Source: Leisingera sp. ANG-Vp | GTDB taxonomy: Bacteria; Pseudomonadota; Alphaproteobacteria; Rhodobacterales; Rhodobacteraceae | Assembly (NCBI RefSeq): GCF_000813725.1 | Contig: NZ_JWLD01000032.1 | Span: 62,001 to 126,000 of the forward strand | DNA: 64,000 nucleotides | Direction: 5' to 3' | Position numbers and translations under genes: made by a program | Shown here: piece by piece, positions 24,267-32,639 of the stretch | Numbering within the stretch: position 1 is the first letter of the stretch | How the letters are laid out: every line of letters begins with the position of its first letter | Notes under the pieces: model-generated | The model's database searches: none | Told to the model about the DNA's origin: nothing | The model's input: only the letters and a program-made list of their open reading frames with translations

Positions 24267-24310
24267 GAAAAATTTGCACTGTAATTTTTCATGAACGTCA
24301 AGAAAAATTC
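24267..24310. promoter_or_regulatory. GAAAAATT repeat operator candidate in Rieske/XRE divergent gap
   Basis: GAAAAATT (24267-24274) and AATTTTTC (24283-24290) form a perfect 8-8-8 inverted repeat directly abutting the XRE-cupin ATG. A third copy (GAAAAATTC, 24302-24310) lies just inside that gene, and a related GAAAAAACTTGC sits near 24247. No SD precedes the ATG at 24291, so the regulator may be leaderless or start elsewhere. The arrangement suits autorepression and control of the divergent Rieske operon; binding is inferred. Confidence 0.5.
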
Positions 24311-24914
24311 AGAAACAGACAAAATTGACCCGCTGCTGCAGCTGGGCGAGGACCTGCGATCCTTGCGCAAGGCGCAAGGGCTGACGCTGGCGGACCTGGC
24401 GGAGGCCAGCGGGCGCTCGGTGTCGTTCCTGTCGAAGATTGAGCGCGGCCAGGCGCGCCCCTCGGTCACTGCACTGGGGGAGATTGCTGAGGCGCTGGGG
24501 GTGCCGGTGGGCTGGTTCTTTGAAACCGACGGCCCGGCCCCTGCCGAGGAGCGGCCCTATATCGTGCGGGCCGACCGGCGCCGCAAGCTGACCTATTCGG
24601 GCCTCTCGGGAACCGACTATATGGGGTTTGAGGATCATCTGTTGTCCGCCAGCCTCGACCGCGATCTGGCGATGGGTATCTCCACATATGCGCCCGGCGG
24701 CAGCACGGGCGATGACCTGTACACGCATCAGGGCGAAGAGGCCGGGATGGTGCTGAAGGGAGAGATTGAGCTGACTCTGGACGGCGAAGTCTTTCATCTG
24801 AAAACCGGGGACAGTTTCAGCTTCTCTGCTGACATCCCGCATCGTTTCCTCAATCCCGGCAAGGTGGAGGCGCAGATTGTCTGGGCCAATACGCCGGTGT
24901 CTCTGAAAAGGTAG
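24291..24914 (+). CDS. XRE-family regulator with C-terminal cupin sensor domain
   Basis: A 207-residue regulator. The helix-turn-helix spans about residues 20-75 (LRSLRKAQGLTLADLAEAS, then GRSVSFLSKIERGQARPSV). The C-terminal cupin_2 domain (about 125-205) has YTHQGEEAGMVLKGEIELTL and GDSFSFSADIPHRFLNP, with His and Glu residues that could bind a metal or small ligand. Such MerR/XRE-cupin proteins often control polyamine, betaine or amino-acid catabolism. It is divergent from the Rieske-M24 pair and four bases before the FAD-GcvT gene, so it probably regulates both sides. No SD is visible at the chosen start. Confidence 0.88.
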   Translation: MNVKKNSETDKIDPLLQLGEDLRSLRKAQGLTLADLAEASGRSVSFLSKIERGQARPSVTALGEIAEALGVPVGWFFETDGPAPAEERPYIVRADRRRKLTYSGLSGTDYMGFEDHLLSASLDRDLAMGISTYAPGGSTGDDLYTHQGEEAGMVLKGEIELTLDGEVFHLKTGDSFSFSADIPHRFLNPGKVEAQIVWANTPVSLKR

Positions 24915-24917
24915 GAC

Positions 24918-27314
24918 ATGACCGAACACGCGCGCGTGGTGGTGATCGGCGGCGGCAATATGGGCGCCGGCGTGCTGTATCATCTTGCCCATATGGGCTG
25001 GACCGACTGCATCCTGGTGGAGAAGGCGGAGCTGACCAGCGGTGCCACCTGGCATGCGGCAGGGCTGGTCAGCCGCATGGTGGGCGGCCAGGCCTTGGGG
25101 GCGATCCATGACTACGGTGTGGACCTTTACAAACGCATCGAGGCAGAGACTGAGGTTGGCGTCAGCTGGCACAATTGCGGCTCGTTGCGGGTGGCGACCA
25201 GCCCCGATCATATGGACTGGATCAACCACATCCGCGACGCTGTTCTGGCCCGCGGGCAGGAAGCGCACATCATTGATGCAGCGGAAGTGGCGCGGCTGAA
25301 CCCTCTGTATGATGTTGAAGCCGCTGGCGTTCTGGGGGCTGTCTACACTCCGGATGATGGTCATGTGGACCCGTCAGGGACCTGTCAGGCGATGGCCAAG
25401 GGCGCGCGGCAGCTGGGAGCAAAGGTGCGGCGCAATTGCCAGGTTGTCGCGACCCGGCAGCTGCCGTCCGGAGAATGGGAGGTCACAACCGAGCAGGGCA
25501 CCATCATCGCCCAGCATGTGGTGAATGCGGCGGGCTACCACGCCCGGCAAGTCGGGCAGATGGCGGGGCTGGAACTGCCGATTACAACCATGCTGCACCA
25601 CTATGTGGTCACCGATGCAGTGCCCGAGTTCGAGGCGATGGTGCATGAGATCCCGGTTACCAGAGATGATTACTTCTGCGGCTACGTGCGGCGCGAGCAG
25701 GGTTCGGCGCTGATCGGGCTTTACGATAAACAGGACCCTCAATCTGCCTGGCTTGAGGGGTGCCCTTGGGACAGCGCCAATGAGCTGTTCGAGCCGAACT
25801 GGGACGGCATCACACCTTGGCTTGAGAACTGTTTCAAACGGATGCCCGCGCTGATGAACCGCGGTATCAAGCGGGTGGTGAACGGCGGTATCACCTATAC
25901 ACCCGACGGAGCTATGCTGCTGGGCCCGGCTCCGGGCTTGAAGAACTACTGGCTGGCCTGCGGCGCCACTGTCGGCATCGCTTGGGGGCCAGGCGCGGGC
26001 CGGGCCTTGGCGGAATGGATGGTGGAGGGCAGCGCAAATATTTCCACCCGTGCCTTCGACCCGCGCCGGTTTGGCATTTGGGCGGATGCGGAATATGCCC
26101 GCCAGCGCGCAACTGAGGACTACACCCTGCGCCAGGCCATGCCTTATCCTCAGCATCAGCGGCAAAGCTGCAGGAATGTGAAACGGTCTGGCGCACATGA
26201 GCGTACGGCGGCACTCGGAGCCTTGTTCGAAGAGGCCGGCGGCTGGGAACGCCCGCGGCTATACAACGATGAGCCGACGGGCTGGCGGCGGACCTCCGCC
26301 TTTGATCAGGCAGCGGCGGAAAGCGCAGCGGTGCGGCAGCGGGTGGGGCTGGCGGATCTTTCAGCCTTTGCCAAGTTCCGGATCGAAGGGCCAGGAGCAG
26401 AAGCCTGGCTGAACATGTTTTGTGCCAATAAGATGCCGCAGGAAGGGCGCACTTGCCTGACGCTGCTGCTCAATCGCAAAGGTACCATCGAGGGTGAGGC
26501 AACTATTGCCCGTACCGGCCCCGAGAGCTTTTACTTCGTTACCGGTGCCCCATCGGAGCGGCGGGTTTGGGATTGGCTGACACTGCATTGCGGCGTGCCG
26601 ATGGATGGTGCGGCGATCAGGAATGCCACAGATGAAACCGGCATCCTCTGCCTTGCCGGGCCAATGGCGAGGGATGTTCTCGCCGCTTGCACCGACGATG
26701 ATGTCTCAAACGAAAGCCTGCGCTGGCTGGGCTGCAAGCCGCTGAGAGTGGCGGGCATCCCGCTCTTGGCGATGCGGCTGAGCTTTACCGGTGAGCTGGC
26801 CTATGAGCTGCACGCGTCAAACGCGCAGTTGGGGGAGCTGTGGGATGCGCTGTGGCAAGCCGGTCAGGCCCATGGCATCGGCGCCTTTGGCAGCAAGGCG
26901 CTGGACAGCCTGCGGCTGGAGAAATTCTATCGCGGCGGCCATGAGCTGGCCAATGACGCCAGCCACAAGGATGTCTGCCAGGAACGCTTTGCCGCAACGG
27001 ACAAAGACTTTATCGGGCGCGAGGCCATGCTGGCGCGGGTGCCGCGCAGCCGCATTGCCCTGTTGGCACTGGAGGGGGAAGAAACAGACGCTCTGATGGG
27101 TGAGGCGGTGTTCCTGGACGGCCAGCTGGCCGGTTCCATCACCTCAGCTGCTTACGGCCACACTTTGGGCAGGTCCCTGGCCATTGCCTTTCTCAAGGAC
27201 AAGGCCCGCGCGCCCGAAACGGCTCTGACAGTATCTTTGCTGGGCCGGCAGGTTGCCGCCACCGTCCTGCCAGACGCCCCCTGGGATCCGGACAACACGC
27301 GTTTGCGAGGCTGA
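24918..27314 (+). CDS. FAD-dependent oxidoreductase/aminomethyltransferase (dimethylglycine/sarcosine dehydrogenase-like)
   Basis: A 798-residue bifunctional protein. The N-terminal DAO domain has the dinucleotide motif VVVIGGGNMGAGVLYHL, then ELTSGATWHAAGL with His46 where mitochondrial dimethylglycine dehydrogenase attaches FAD covalently. The middle FAO region ends about residue 430. The C-terminal half (about 440-795) is a GcvT tetrahydrofolate-binding domain (LADLSAFAKFRIEGPGAE, FTGELAYELH, ALDSLRLEKFYRGG). It would oxidise an N-methylamine and pass the one-carbon unit to tetrahydrofolate. The natural substrate might be dimethylglycine, sarcosine or the product of the neighbouring Rieske enzyme. 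It follows the XRE-cupin gene by three bases. Confidence 0.88.
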   Translation: MTEHARVVVIGGGNMGAGVLYHLAHMGWTDCILVEKAELTSGATWHAAGLVSRMVGGQALGAIHDYGVDLYKRIEAETEVGVSWHNCGSLRVATSPDHMDWINHIRDAVLARGQEAHIIDAAEVARLNPLYDVEAAGVLGAVYTPDDGHVDPSGTCQAMAKGARQLGAKVRRNCQVVATRQLPSGEWEVTTEQGTIIAQHVVNAAGYHARQVGQMAGLELPITTMLHHYVVTDAVPEFEAMVHEIPVTRDDYFCGYVRREQGSALIGLYDKQDPQSAWLEGCPWDSANELFEPNWDGITPWLENCFKRMPALMNRGIKRVVNGGITYTPDGAMLLGPAPGLKNYWLACGATVGIAWGPGAGRALAEWMVEGSANISTRAFDPRRFGIWADAEYARQRATEDYTLRQAMPYPQHQRQSCRNVKRSGAHERTAALGALFEEAGGWERPRLYNDEPTGWRRTSAFDQAAAESAAVRQRVGLADLSAFAKFRIEGPGAEAWLNMFCANKMPQEGRTCLTLLLNRKGTIEGEATIARTGPESFYFVTGAPSERRVWDWLTLHCGVPMDGAAIRNATDETGILCLAGPMARDVLAACTDDDVSNESLRWLGCKPLRVAGIPLLAMRLSFTGELAYELHASNAQLGELWDALWQAGQAHGIGAFGSKALDSLRLEKFYRGGHELANDASHKDVCQERFAATDKDFIGREAMLARVPRSRIALLALEGEETDALMGEAVFLDGQLAGSITSAAYGHTLGRSLAIAFLKDKARAPETALTVSLLGRQVAATVLPDAPWDPDNTRLRG

Positions 27315-27498
27315 CAGGCTGCAGTCGAGGGAAGGGGGAATGAAGCTGTAATCTTTGGCCGGGCTTTCGGCGCCGGCGTCAAAATGGCCCTGGCCTTTGA
27401 ATGGCGGCTACTTCCAGTCTTTGACTGTTTCGGGCCAGAGTTCAGTGTTGCATTGCCATTCCATGGCGGATGACTAGTCTTTTGAGAAGAGGCTTGTC

Positions 27499-28125
27499 AT
27501 GAACTCTGGTGAACGAACGCGCAGAAGTACTGTTCTAGGCTTTGCAGCATTGGTTGCGGGGCTGGTGTTCCCGCGCAAAGGCGCTGCTACCGGCTTGACC
27601 CCGAGTGCGGCAGAAGGACCGTTCTATCCAAAGCCTTCCATGAGGTTGGCAGATGCTGACAACGATCTGGTAAAAGTCGCCGGCCTGGTCCGCGAAGCGG
27701 GCGGTGAAGTGATGTCATTGAAAGGCCAGGTGACAAACGAGGGAGGCATTCCGCTTGCTGGGCTTCGCATTGAGATTTGGCAATGCGACGTGAACGGGAA
27801 ATACCTGCATCCAAGCGACAACCGTTCTGACGCGCGGGATCAGGGATTCCAGGGGTTCGGTCACGACATCACCGATCGTGAGGGCAACTACAGTTTCCGA
27901 ACCATCAAGCCAACGCGCTATCCCGGCCGCACACCGCATATTCATGTGAAGGTGCTCGAACAGGGCCGGGAGCTGCTGACCACCCAGTTTTACCTCAAGG
28001 ATCATCCGGGGAATGACCGGGATGGGCTTTACCGGCGCATGAGCGCCAAACAGGCGGCCTCAGTTTCAATGGAGATTATTGCAGGCTCAAACGGGTTGGA
28101 AGCCACAGTGAACGTCGTGATCTAA
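27499..28125 (+). CDS. Intradiol ring-cleavage dioxygenase-like protein with N-terminal export signal
   Basis: A 208-residue protein with the protocatechuate 3,4-dioxygenase beta-sandwich fold. Candidate iron ligands are a Tyr in DVNGKYLHPSDN, a Tyr in PTRYPGRTPHIHVKV and the two His of that same HIH segment, matching the Tyr2-His2 non-haem Fe(III) site. The first 30 residues (ERTRRSTVLGFAALVAGLVF) are an RR-containing hydrophobic leader resembling a Tat signal, so it is probably periplasmic, unlike cytosolic PcaGH. No other aromatic catabolic genes adjoin. SD gaagagg before the ATG. Substrate unknown; members of this exported branch are poorly characterised. Confidence 0.8.
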   Translation: MNSGERTRRSTVLGFAALVAGLVFPRKGAATGLTPSAAEGPFYPKPSMRLADADNDLVKVAGLVREAGGEVMSLKGQVTNEGGIPLAGLRIEIWQCDVNGKYLHPSDNRSDARDQGFQGFGHDITDREGNYSFRTIKPTRYPGRTPHIHVKVLEQGRELLTTQFYLKDHPGNDRDGLYRRMSAKQAASVSMEIIAGSNGLEATVNVVI

Positions 28126-28129
28126 CCAG

Positions 28130-28321
28130 TCAGTCTGAGGCGCTGGCCCGTTTGAGCAGGGCTCCGGCGGCCATCTTCAAATGTTCCCCTTTCACCGGAT
28201 CGGCGCGAGCAATCCGATTGCCTTGCAGCAATCCTGCCGGCTGCTCCGGCTGACGTTTCGAGTGGAACTCTGAGGGGCGCGGGGCAGCCGGGAAAGCCTT
28301 TCGGGCCCGCCCAGGCTTCAT
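28130..28321 (-). CDS. Possible small basic protein downstream of the CreC-like kinase
   Basis: A 63-codon frame whose ATG overlaps the stop of the upstream kinase gene (ATGA), so it could be co-translated. The product is rich in Lys, Arg, Ala and Pro with no membrane segment or known motif. Codon position bias is unclear and the stretch may be non-coding spacer between convergent genes. Listed because of the overlap only. Confidence 0.25.
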   Translation of the reverse strand: MKPGRARKAFPAAPRPSEFHSKRQPEQPAGLLQGNRIARADPVKGEHLKMAAGALLKRASASD

Positions 28322-29853
28322 GGAAACCGGATCTCGAAAACGGCACCTTCCGGGGCGGCTGTGGCGGTAAGAGCCGCACCGTAGCCGTCAAGAACTGCAG
28401 TCACAATCGCCAGGCCCATACCGGTGCCGCCGGTTTCACGGCGGGTGGTGAAAAACGGATCCGCCAGCCGCGGAATATCGCTTTCGCTAAGCCCGTCGCC
28501 ATCGTCGGAAATCCGCAGCAATCCGCTTTCAAAATGCAAGTCCAGCGTCGTGGCCCCGTGGGCGCGGGCGTTTTGCGCCATATGGGTCAGAATGACCTGA
28601 CCGTGTTCTTGAGACAGTGGTACAAGCGCGCCGCCCGGGGAAAGGATCCGGACTGACAGCCCTTCAACCGCGGGCAGCATGTCTTTCAAGTGCCCGGGTC
28701 CTGACTTGCTGGCCTGACGCAGCTGGGTCATCTCGCGCAGGCGCGTCAGCAGGGTGTTCATGCGTGCGGCCTCGCTGCGGATGTTGCCCAGCAGCCTGTC
28801 CCGGTCTTCGGCAGACAGGGCAGGCTCTGACAGCAGCTCGGCGGCACCGGTGATCGAAGTGACCGGCGACTTCAGCTCGTGGGTGACGTGGTCGGTGTAG
28901 GTGGCGATTTCGCGCGACCGGCTGTGCAAAGTGCCCGCCATCGACAGCATGCTTTGGCCCAGCTCGGCCAGCTCGCGCACCCCGTAGTGCTGCAGCGGCT
29001 GCGCGGGCGGCTTGCCCCCTTCGGCAATGGCCCGCGCCTCATCGCGCAAACCGCGCACCGGGCGCGACATCAGCCGCAGCAGCAGATAGCCGGTCAGCGC
29101 AGCGCCAGTGAGGGTGAACAGCGCCATGATGATCAGCGCATCGCGCTCGCGGAACAGGAATTTGCTGAGGTTCAGCGGCGTGCGCGACAGCAGGATCACG
29201 CCGATCACCCGGCCGTGCGACAGCACCGGATAGGCGACAAAGACCCGGTAGCCGGTGTCGCGGCTGAGCGAGGCCAGCGGGTGGCGGCCATAAGCGTCTT
29301 CGCGAGCGCGCAAGGTGGTGCCTAGCTTGCCGGCCAGCGCTTTCTTCACCTCAGGCAGACCGGCATGGGAGCGCAGCCCCTCTTCGCCGGTGCCATTCCC
29401 CTCGTGATCCAGGAAGATCACCCCGGCCAAGGTGCTTTTACCCGCTTCCCGGGCCATTTCGATCAGTGCGGGAAGCAGTGCCCGGTGGCGCGGGTCGGAC
29501 AGGGGCCCGGCTGCAGCGCCGGCGGGCATCGGCGGCAGCACTGGGTCGCGGCGCAGGTTGATGCTTGCCCGCGCCGGACGCAGATCGCTGGCCCAGAACT
29601 CAAGCACTTCCTTTTCCGGGATGCTGCCTATGCTGAGGCCCTCGGCGGCTTCGAAGCGGTTTCGATAGATTTCGGCATAGATCGCGCCCTGCTGCAGCAG
29701 CGCCTGCTCGGTCTCGCGCACGAACTGGCTGGAGGTCAGCCGCACTGTCAGCATCGCCGCCAGCGGGATCGAGACCAGCGCGCAGCACACCATCGCCACC
29801 ACCAGCGCCATTGAGGGCCGCCATTTGCGGTGAATGCGCCTCACCCCTGGCAC
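28318..29853 (-). CDS. CreC-like membrane sensor histidine kinase
   Basis: A 511-residue inner-membrane kinase. A first membrane helix at about residues 15-35 and a second near 245-265 enclose a periplasmic sensor region. A HAMP-like linker with RLMSRPVRGLRDEARAIAEG follows, then HisKA with the phospho-acceptor His in VTHELKSPVTSITGAAELL, and HATPase_c with DDGDGLSESDI and GGTGMGLAIVTAVL. The layout and sequence resemble CreC. The GTG start at 29853 overlaps the response-regulator gene by 13 bases; an ATG at 29811 (MALVVAM) is an alternative. It is in one transcription unit with the regulator and probably with the VIT-VWA and exosortase genes upstream. Confidence 0.87.
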   Translation of the reverse strand: MPGVRRIHRKWRPSMALVVAMVCCALVSIPLAAMLTVRLTSSQFVRETEQALLQQGAIYAEIYRNRFEAAEGLSIGSIPEKEVLEFWASDLRPARASINLRRDPVLPPMPAGAAAGPLSDPRHRALLPALIEMAREAGKSTLAGVIFLDHEGNGTGEEGLRSHAGLPEVKKALAGKLGTTLRAREDAYGRHPLASLSRDTGYRVFVAYPVLSHGRVIGVILLSRTPLNLSKFLFRERDALIIMALFTLTGAALTGYLLLRLMSRPVRGLRDEARAIAEGGKPPAQPLQHYGVRELAELGQSMLSMAGTLHSRSREIATYTDHVTHELKSPVTSITGAAELLSEPALSAEDRDRLLGNIRSEAARMNTLLTRLREMTQLRQASKSGPGHLKDMLPAVEGLSVRILSPGGALVPLSQEHGQVILTHMAQNARAHGATTLDLHFESGLLRISDDGDGLSESDIPRLADPFFTTRRETGGTGMGLAIVTAVLDGYGAALTATAAPEGAVFEIRFP

Positions 29854-30527
29854 GTGCAGCCGCCCAGTTTCACGCCGACGCCATGAACGGTGATGATGAT
29901 GTCCGTGCAGCCAGCCTGCGCCGCCTTGGCGCGGACATTGCGGAGGTGGCTGTCGATTGTGCGCCCGGACATGGTGGAATTGGCCCCATAGACCGCCTCG
30001 ATCAGCGCATTGCGGTCATGCACCTGGGCCGGGTGGCGCAGGAGTGTGGCGAGAAGCTGGAATTCTGTCGCCGTCAGGTCGATTGGCGCGCTGCCAATGC
30101 GGCAGGCATGACCTGTTGAATCCAGTTCCAATGCCCCGTGCCGCAGGACAGGAGACTGGGCGCGGCGGCCGCGGGCCAGAATGGCCTTGATCCGCAGCAC
30201 CAGCTCGCGCGGGCTGAAGGGTTTGGCGACAAAGTCATCCGCACCCAGCTGAAACCCCAGCACCCGGTCGATCTCGTCATCCTGCGCAGTCAGGAACAGC
30301 ACCGGCAGATCCGAGCGCGCCCGGATCGCCTTGCAGCATTCAAACCCGTCCATCTGCGGCATGCCGATGTCCAGCAGCACCAGATCGATGGGTTCGCGCC
30401 CCACATGGGTCAGCGCGGCCTGGCCGTTGGCAGCCTCGCTGGTGCGCATGCCGGCACCCTGCACGGCGATGCGGATCACGTCTCGGATCTTGGGGTCGTC
30501 ATCGACGATCAGGATATGCGGTTCCAT
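29841..30527 (-). CDS. OmpR/CreB-like response regulator
   Basis: A 228-residue two-domain regulator. The receiver has HILIVDDDPKIRD, the phospho-Asp in LVLLDIGMPQMDG, a Thr in LFLTAQDD and the Lys in DFVAKPFSPREL. The C-terminal winged helix has LTATEFQLLATLLRHPAQVH, then IDSHLRNVRAKAAQAG. Partner of the overlapping CreC-like kinase. ATG 30527 (MEPHILIV) is chosen because family members begin close to the first acidic pair; ATG 30575 would add 16 residues. It starts 60 bp after the VIT-VWA gene, so exosortase target and regulator may share transcripts. Likely targets are unknown. Confidence 0.88.
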   Translation of the reverse strand: MEPHILIVDDDPKIRDVIRIAVQGAGMRTSEAANGQAALTHVGREPIDLVLLDIGMPQMDGFECCKAIRARSDLPVLFLTAQDDEIDRVLGFQLGADDFVAKPFSPRELVLRIKAILARGRRAQSPVLRHGALELDSTGHACRIGSAPIDLTATEFQLLATLLRHPAQVHDRNALIEAVYGANSTMSGRTIDSHLRNVRAKAAQAGCTDIIITVHGVGVKLGGCTCQG

Positions 30528-30586
30528 GTCCGGTTTGTCGCAAGCGGTTTTCGGGTTGTCCACCAGAAGCTGCATCAGCGGCGGTC

Positions 30587-32617
30587 CTATGCCCGCCGGG
30601 CCCGGCGCGGACGCAGGCCCAGAAGCGTCATCGCCGCAACCAGTGCCAGACCGAGGATGGCTTCGGGCTCGGGTGAGGAGGAGCCCGAGAACCCCTGCGA
30701 CGGGTAAGCCTGTGCCGTCACGCCGGAAACCATGGGCAGCGGCACGGCGGCGGCCTGAGCGGTCTGGCCGGTGGTGTTCACAATTTGGCTGGACACGGCG
30801 ACAAAGGAGGTGTTGCGGGTCTGCAGGGAATACTCCAGCCCCAGGCGGGTGATTTCTTTTTCCGCCGCCGCAGAGCGGTCGCCGACAGCTATCTGGCGTT
30901 CCAGGGTGGCAATGCGGTTGCGGGCCCAGACCAGCGGCAGCGCGGCATTGCCTGCCTCTTCCGTCAGGGTCAGCTGCACCGGCATCTGCGCGGGCCGCCC
31001 CTGCACCAGCCCTTTAAGCAGGATCTGCCCCTGCTGCGCGCCTTCGTAGCGGGCATGGATCCGCAGGCTGCTGCCGGCGAAGAGGTCAGGCAGGCGGGAA
31101 GGCGTCACCTCAGAGACCTCCAATCCGCCCCAGTCGACCTCGATATCCGTCAGGAGCGGCGTCTTGAGGTTTGCAGCCATGACCTCAGCCGCCTCCAGCG
31201 CGTCCTCGTCCAGCGCGACATAGCGGGAGTAGCCGCGGCCTTCCTCTGCCATCGCGTCCAGCAGATAGCGGTTCACGGAATTGCCGATCCCGAAGGCATA
31301 GATGCGGGCCTGGCCGATCTGGCTGCGGATAGTGCGCAGAACCCGGGCTTCGTCGCCAATATAGCCGTCCGACAGGAACACCACGATACGCATGGTGTCT
31401 TCCGGGCTTTTGGTCGCGAATGCGGAGCGCACTGCGGTGTCGATCTCGGTGCCGCCGCTGGCGGAGAGGCGAGAGACGAACTTGCGGCCTTTGTGGATGC
31501 CCGCGGCGGTTGCCGGGGTGGCTGCGGCCGAGAAGTGCCGGGCCGAACTGGCAAAGGGGATGATGCGGAAGTAGTCGCCCGGGCGCAGGCCCTGCAGCGC
31601 TGCGTCCATAAAGCGTTTGCTGGCGGCCATCGGCTGGCCGGACATCGAGCCGGAGGTGTCGAGCACAAACACCAGTTCGCGCGGGGTGGCGGTGGCCTCA
31701 TCGGCAGCGGCAGGCGGTTCCACCAGCAGTGACAGGAAGCCGCCGCGCGCGTCCTGATGCGACAGGACAGCGGCCTGCAAATCCTCTCCACCCAGTTCGT
31801 AGCGCAGCACCAGGTCGCGGTTGTCCATGACCTTGCCATCAGCAAAGCCAGCGGTCAGGCCGGCGTCATCTTCGGCGGTGGTCAGCGGGTGGGAGGGGCT
31901 GTGAAAGCCCGAGACTTCAACGCCGCTTTCCAGGGTCAAGTCCAGCGACACCCGTTCGGATGTGACGGTCGCAGGCAGGTCCAGGCCCGCAACCTGGGGG
32001 TAGGCGGGCAGCGGGTCCACCGACCATGTGGCGTCCTCCAGCGGGATCTCTTCCGTGCTGGCCGTTTGCGGCTCTAATTGGGGGCTTTGATAACGCGGAC
32101 CGACGATCAGTGGCACAACCAGCTCGTGCAGGCCGTCGATTTTGGGCACCATTTGCACATAGCGCAGCGTCACCTCCACCGGCAGACCGGGCATCAGGTT
32201 GGCAATGTTCTGAGTGAACATGTTCGGGCGGTGCTGAGTCAGCAGCGCGGCGGCTTTGCCCTCCTGTGCGGCCTGCTCAAATTCCGCCTCGGCCTGGGCC
32301 TTCCTGCGGATCACCGCTTGCACGGTTTCCTCTCCCACCTGCATCACCATTCCATAGACCGCGGCGCTCTGGTTCAGCGGGAAGAGGTACTCCGCTTCCA
32401 CCGGCACGCGCGCGGGGTTTTGGAAGGTCTGGCGGACCTCGACCGTGGCCATGTCACCCTGGATGCTGACCTTCAGCGCGCTGTCCAGAAGCGGCAGATC
32501 AAAGGTTTCGCTGCCGGCGCGGGCCACCACCCGCCCGCCTAGATCATCGCGGCCGGGGTCGGCATGGGCGGCAACAGGCCAGATGAAGGCAGCCAGGAAA
32601 ATCGTCAGGATACGCAT
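30587..32617 (-). CDS. VIT-VWA surface protein with PEP-type C-terminal sorting signal (exosortase target)
   Basis: A 676-residue exported protein. A signal peptide (MRILTIFLAAFIWPVAAHA) is followed by a VIT domain (about 25-160, with VEVRQTFQNPARVPVEAEYL) and a VWA domain (about 310-480) whose MIDAS motif is FVLDTSGSMSG. The C-terminal 31 residues have the tripartite sorting layout: a PEPEA box at about 649, one hydrophobic helix (ILGLALVAAMTLLGL) and a basic RPRRARRA end. The exosortase gene lies immediately upstream, so this is almost certainly its dedicated substrate, cut and anchored or released at the surface. SD aaggag precedes the ATG. Ligand unknown; VIT-VWA proteins usually bind other proteins. 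Confidence 0.88.
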   Translation of the reverse strand: MRILTIFLAAFIWPVAAHADPGRDDLGGRVVARAGSETFDLPLLDSALKVSIQGDMATVEVRQTFQNPARVPVEAEYLFPLNQSAAVYGMVMQVGEETVQAVIRRKAQAEAEFEQAAQEGKAAALLTQHRPNMFTQNIANLMPGLPVEVTLRYVQMVPKIDGLHELVVPLIVGPRYQSPQLEPQTASTEEIPLEDATWSVDPLPAYPQVAGLDLPATVTSERVSLDLTLESGVEVSGFHSPSHPLTTAEDDAGLTAGFADGKVMDNRDLVLRYELGGEDLQAAVLSHQDARGGFLSLLVEPPAAADEATATPRELVFVLDTSGSMSGQPMAASKRFMDAALQGLRPGDYFRIIPFASSARHFSAAATPATAAGIHKGRKFVSRLSASGGTEIDTAVRSAFATKSPEDTMRIVVFLSDGYIGDEARVLRTIRSQIGQARIYAFGIGNSVNRYLLDAMAEEGRGYSRYVALDEDALEAAEVMAANLKTPLLTDIEVDWGGLEVSEVTPSRLPDLFAGSSLRIHARYEGAQQGQILLKGLVQGRPAQMPVQLTLTEEAGNAALPLVWARNRIATLERQIAVGDRSAAAEKEITRLGLEYSLQTRNTSFVAVSSQIVNTTGQTAQAAAVPLPMVSGVTAQAYPSQGFSGSSSPEPEAILGLALVAAMTLLGLRPRRARRA

Positions 32618-32639
32618 TGGTCAAACTCCTTATGGAAAG

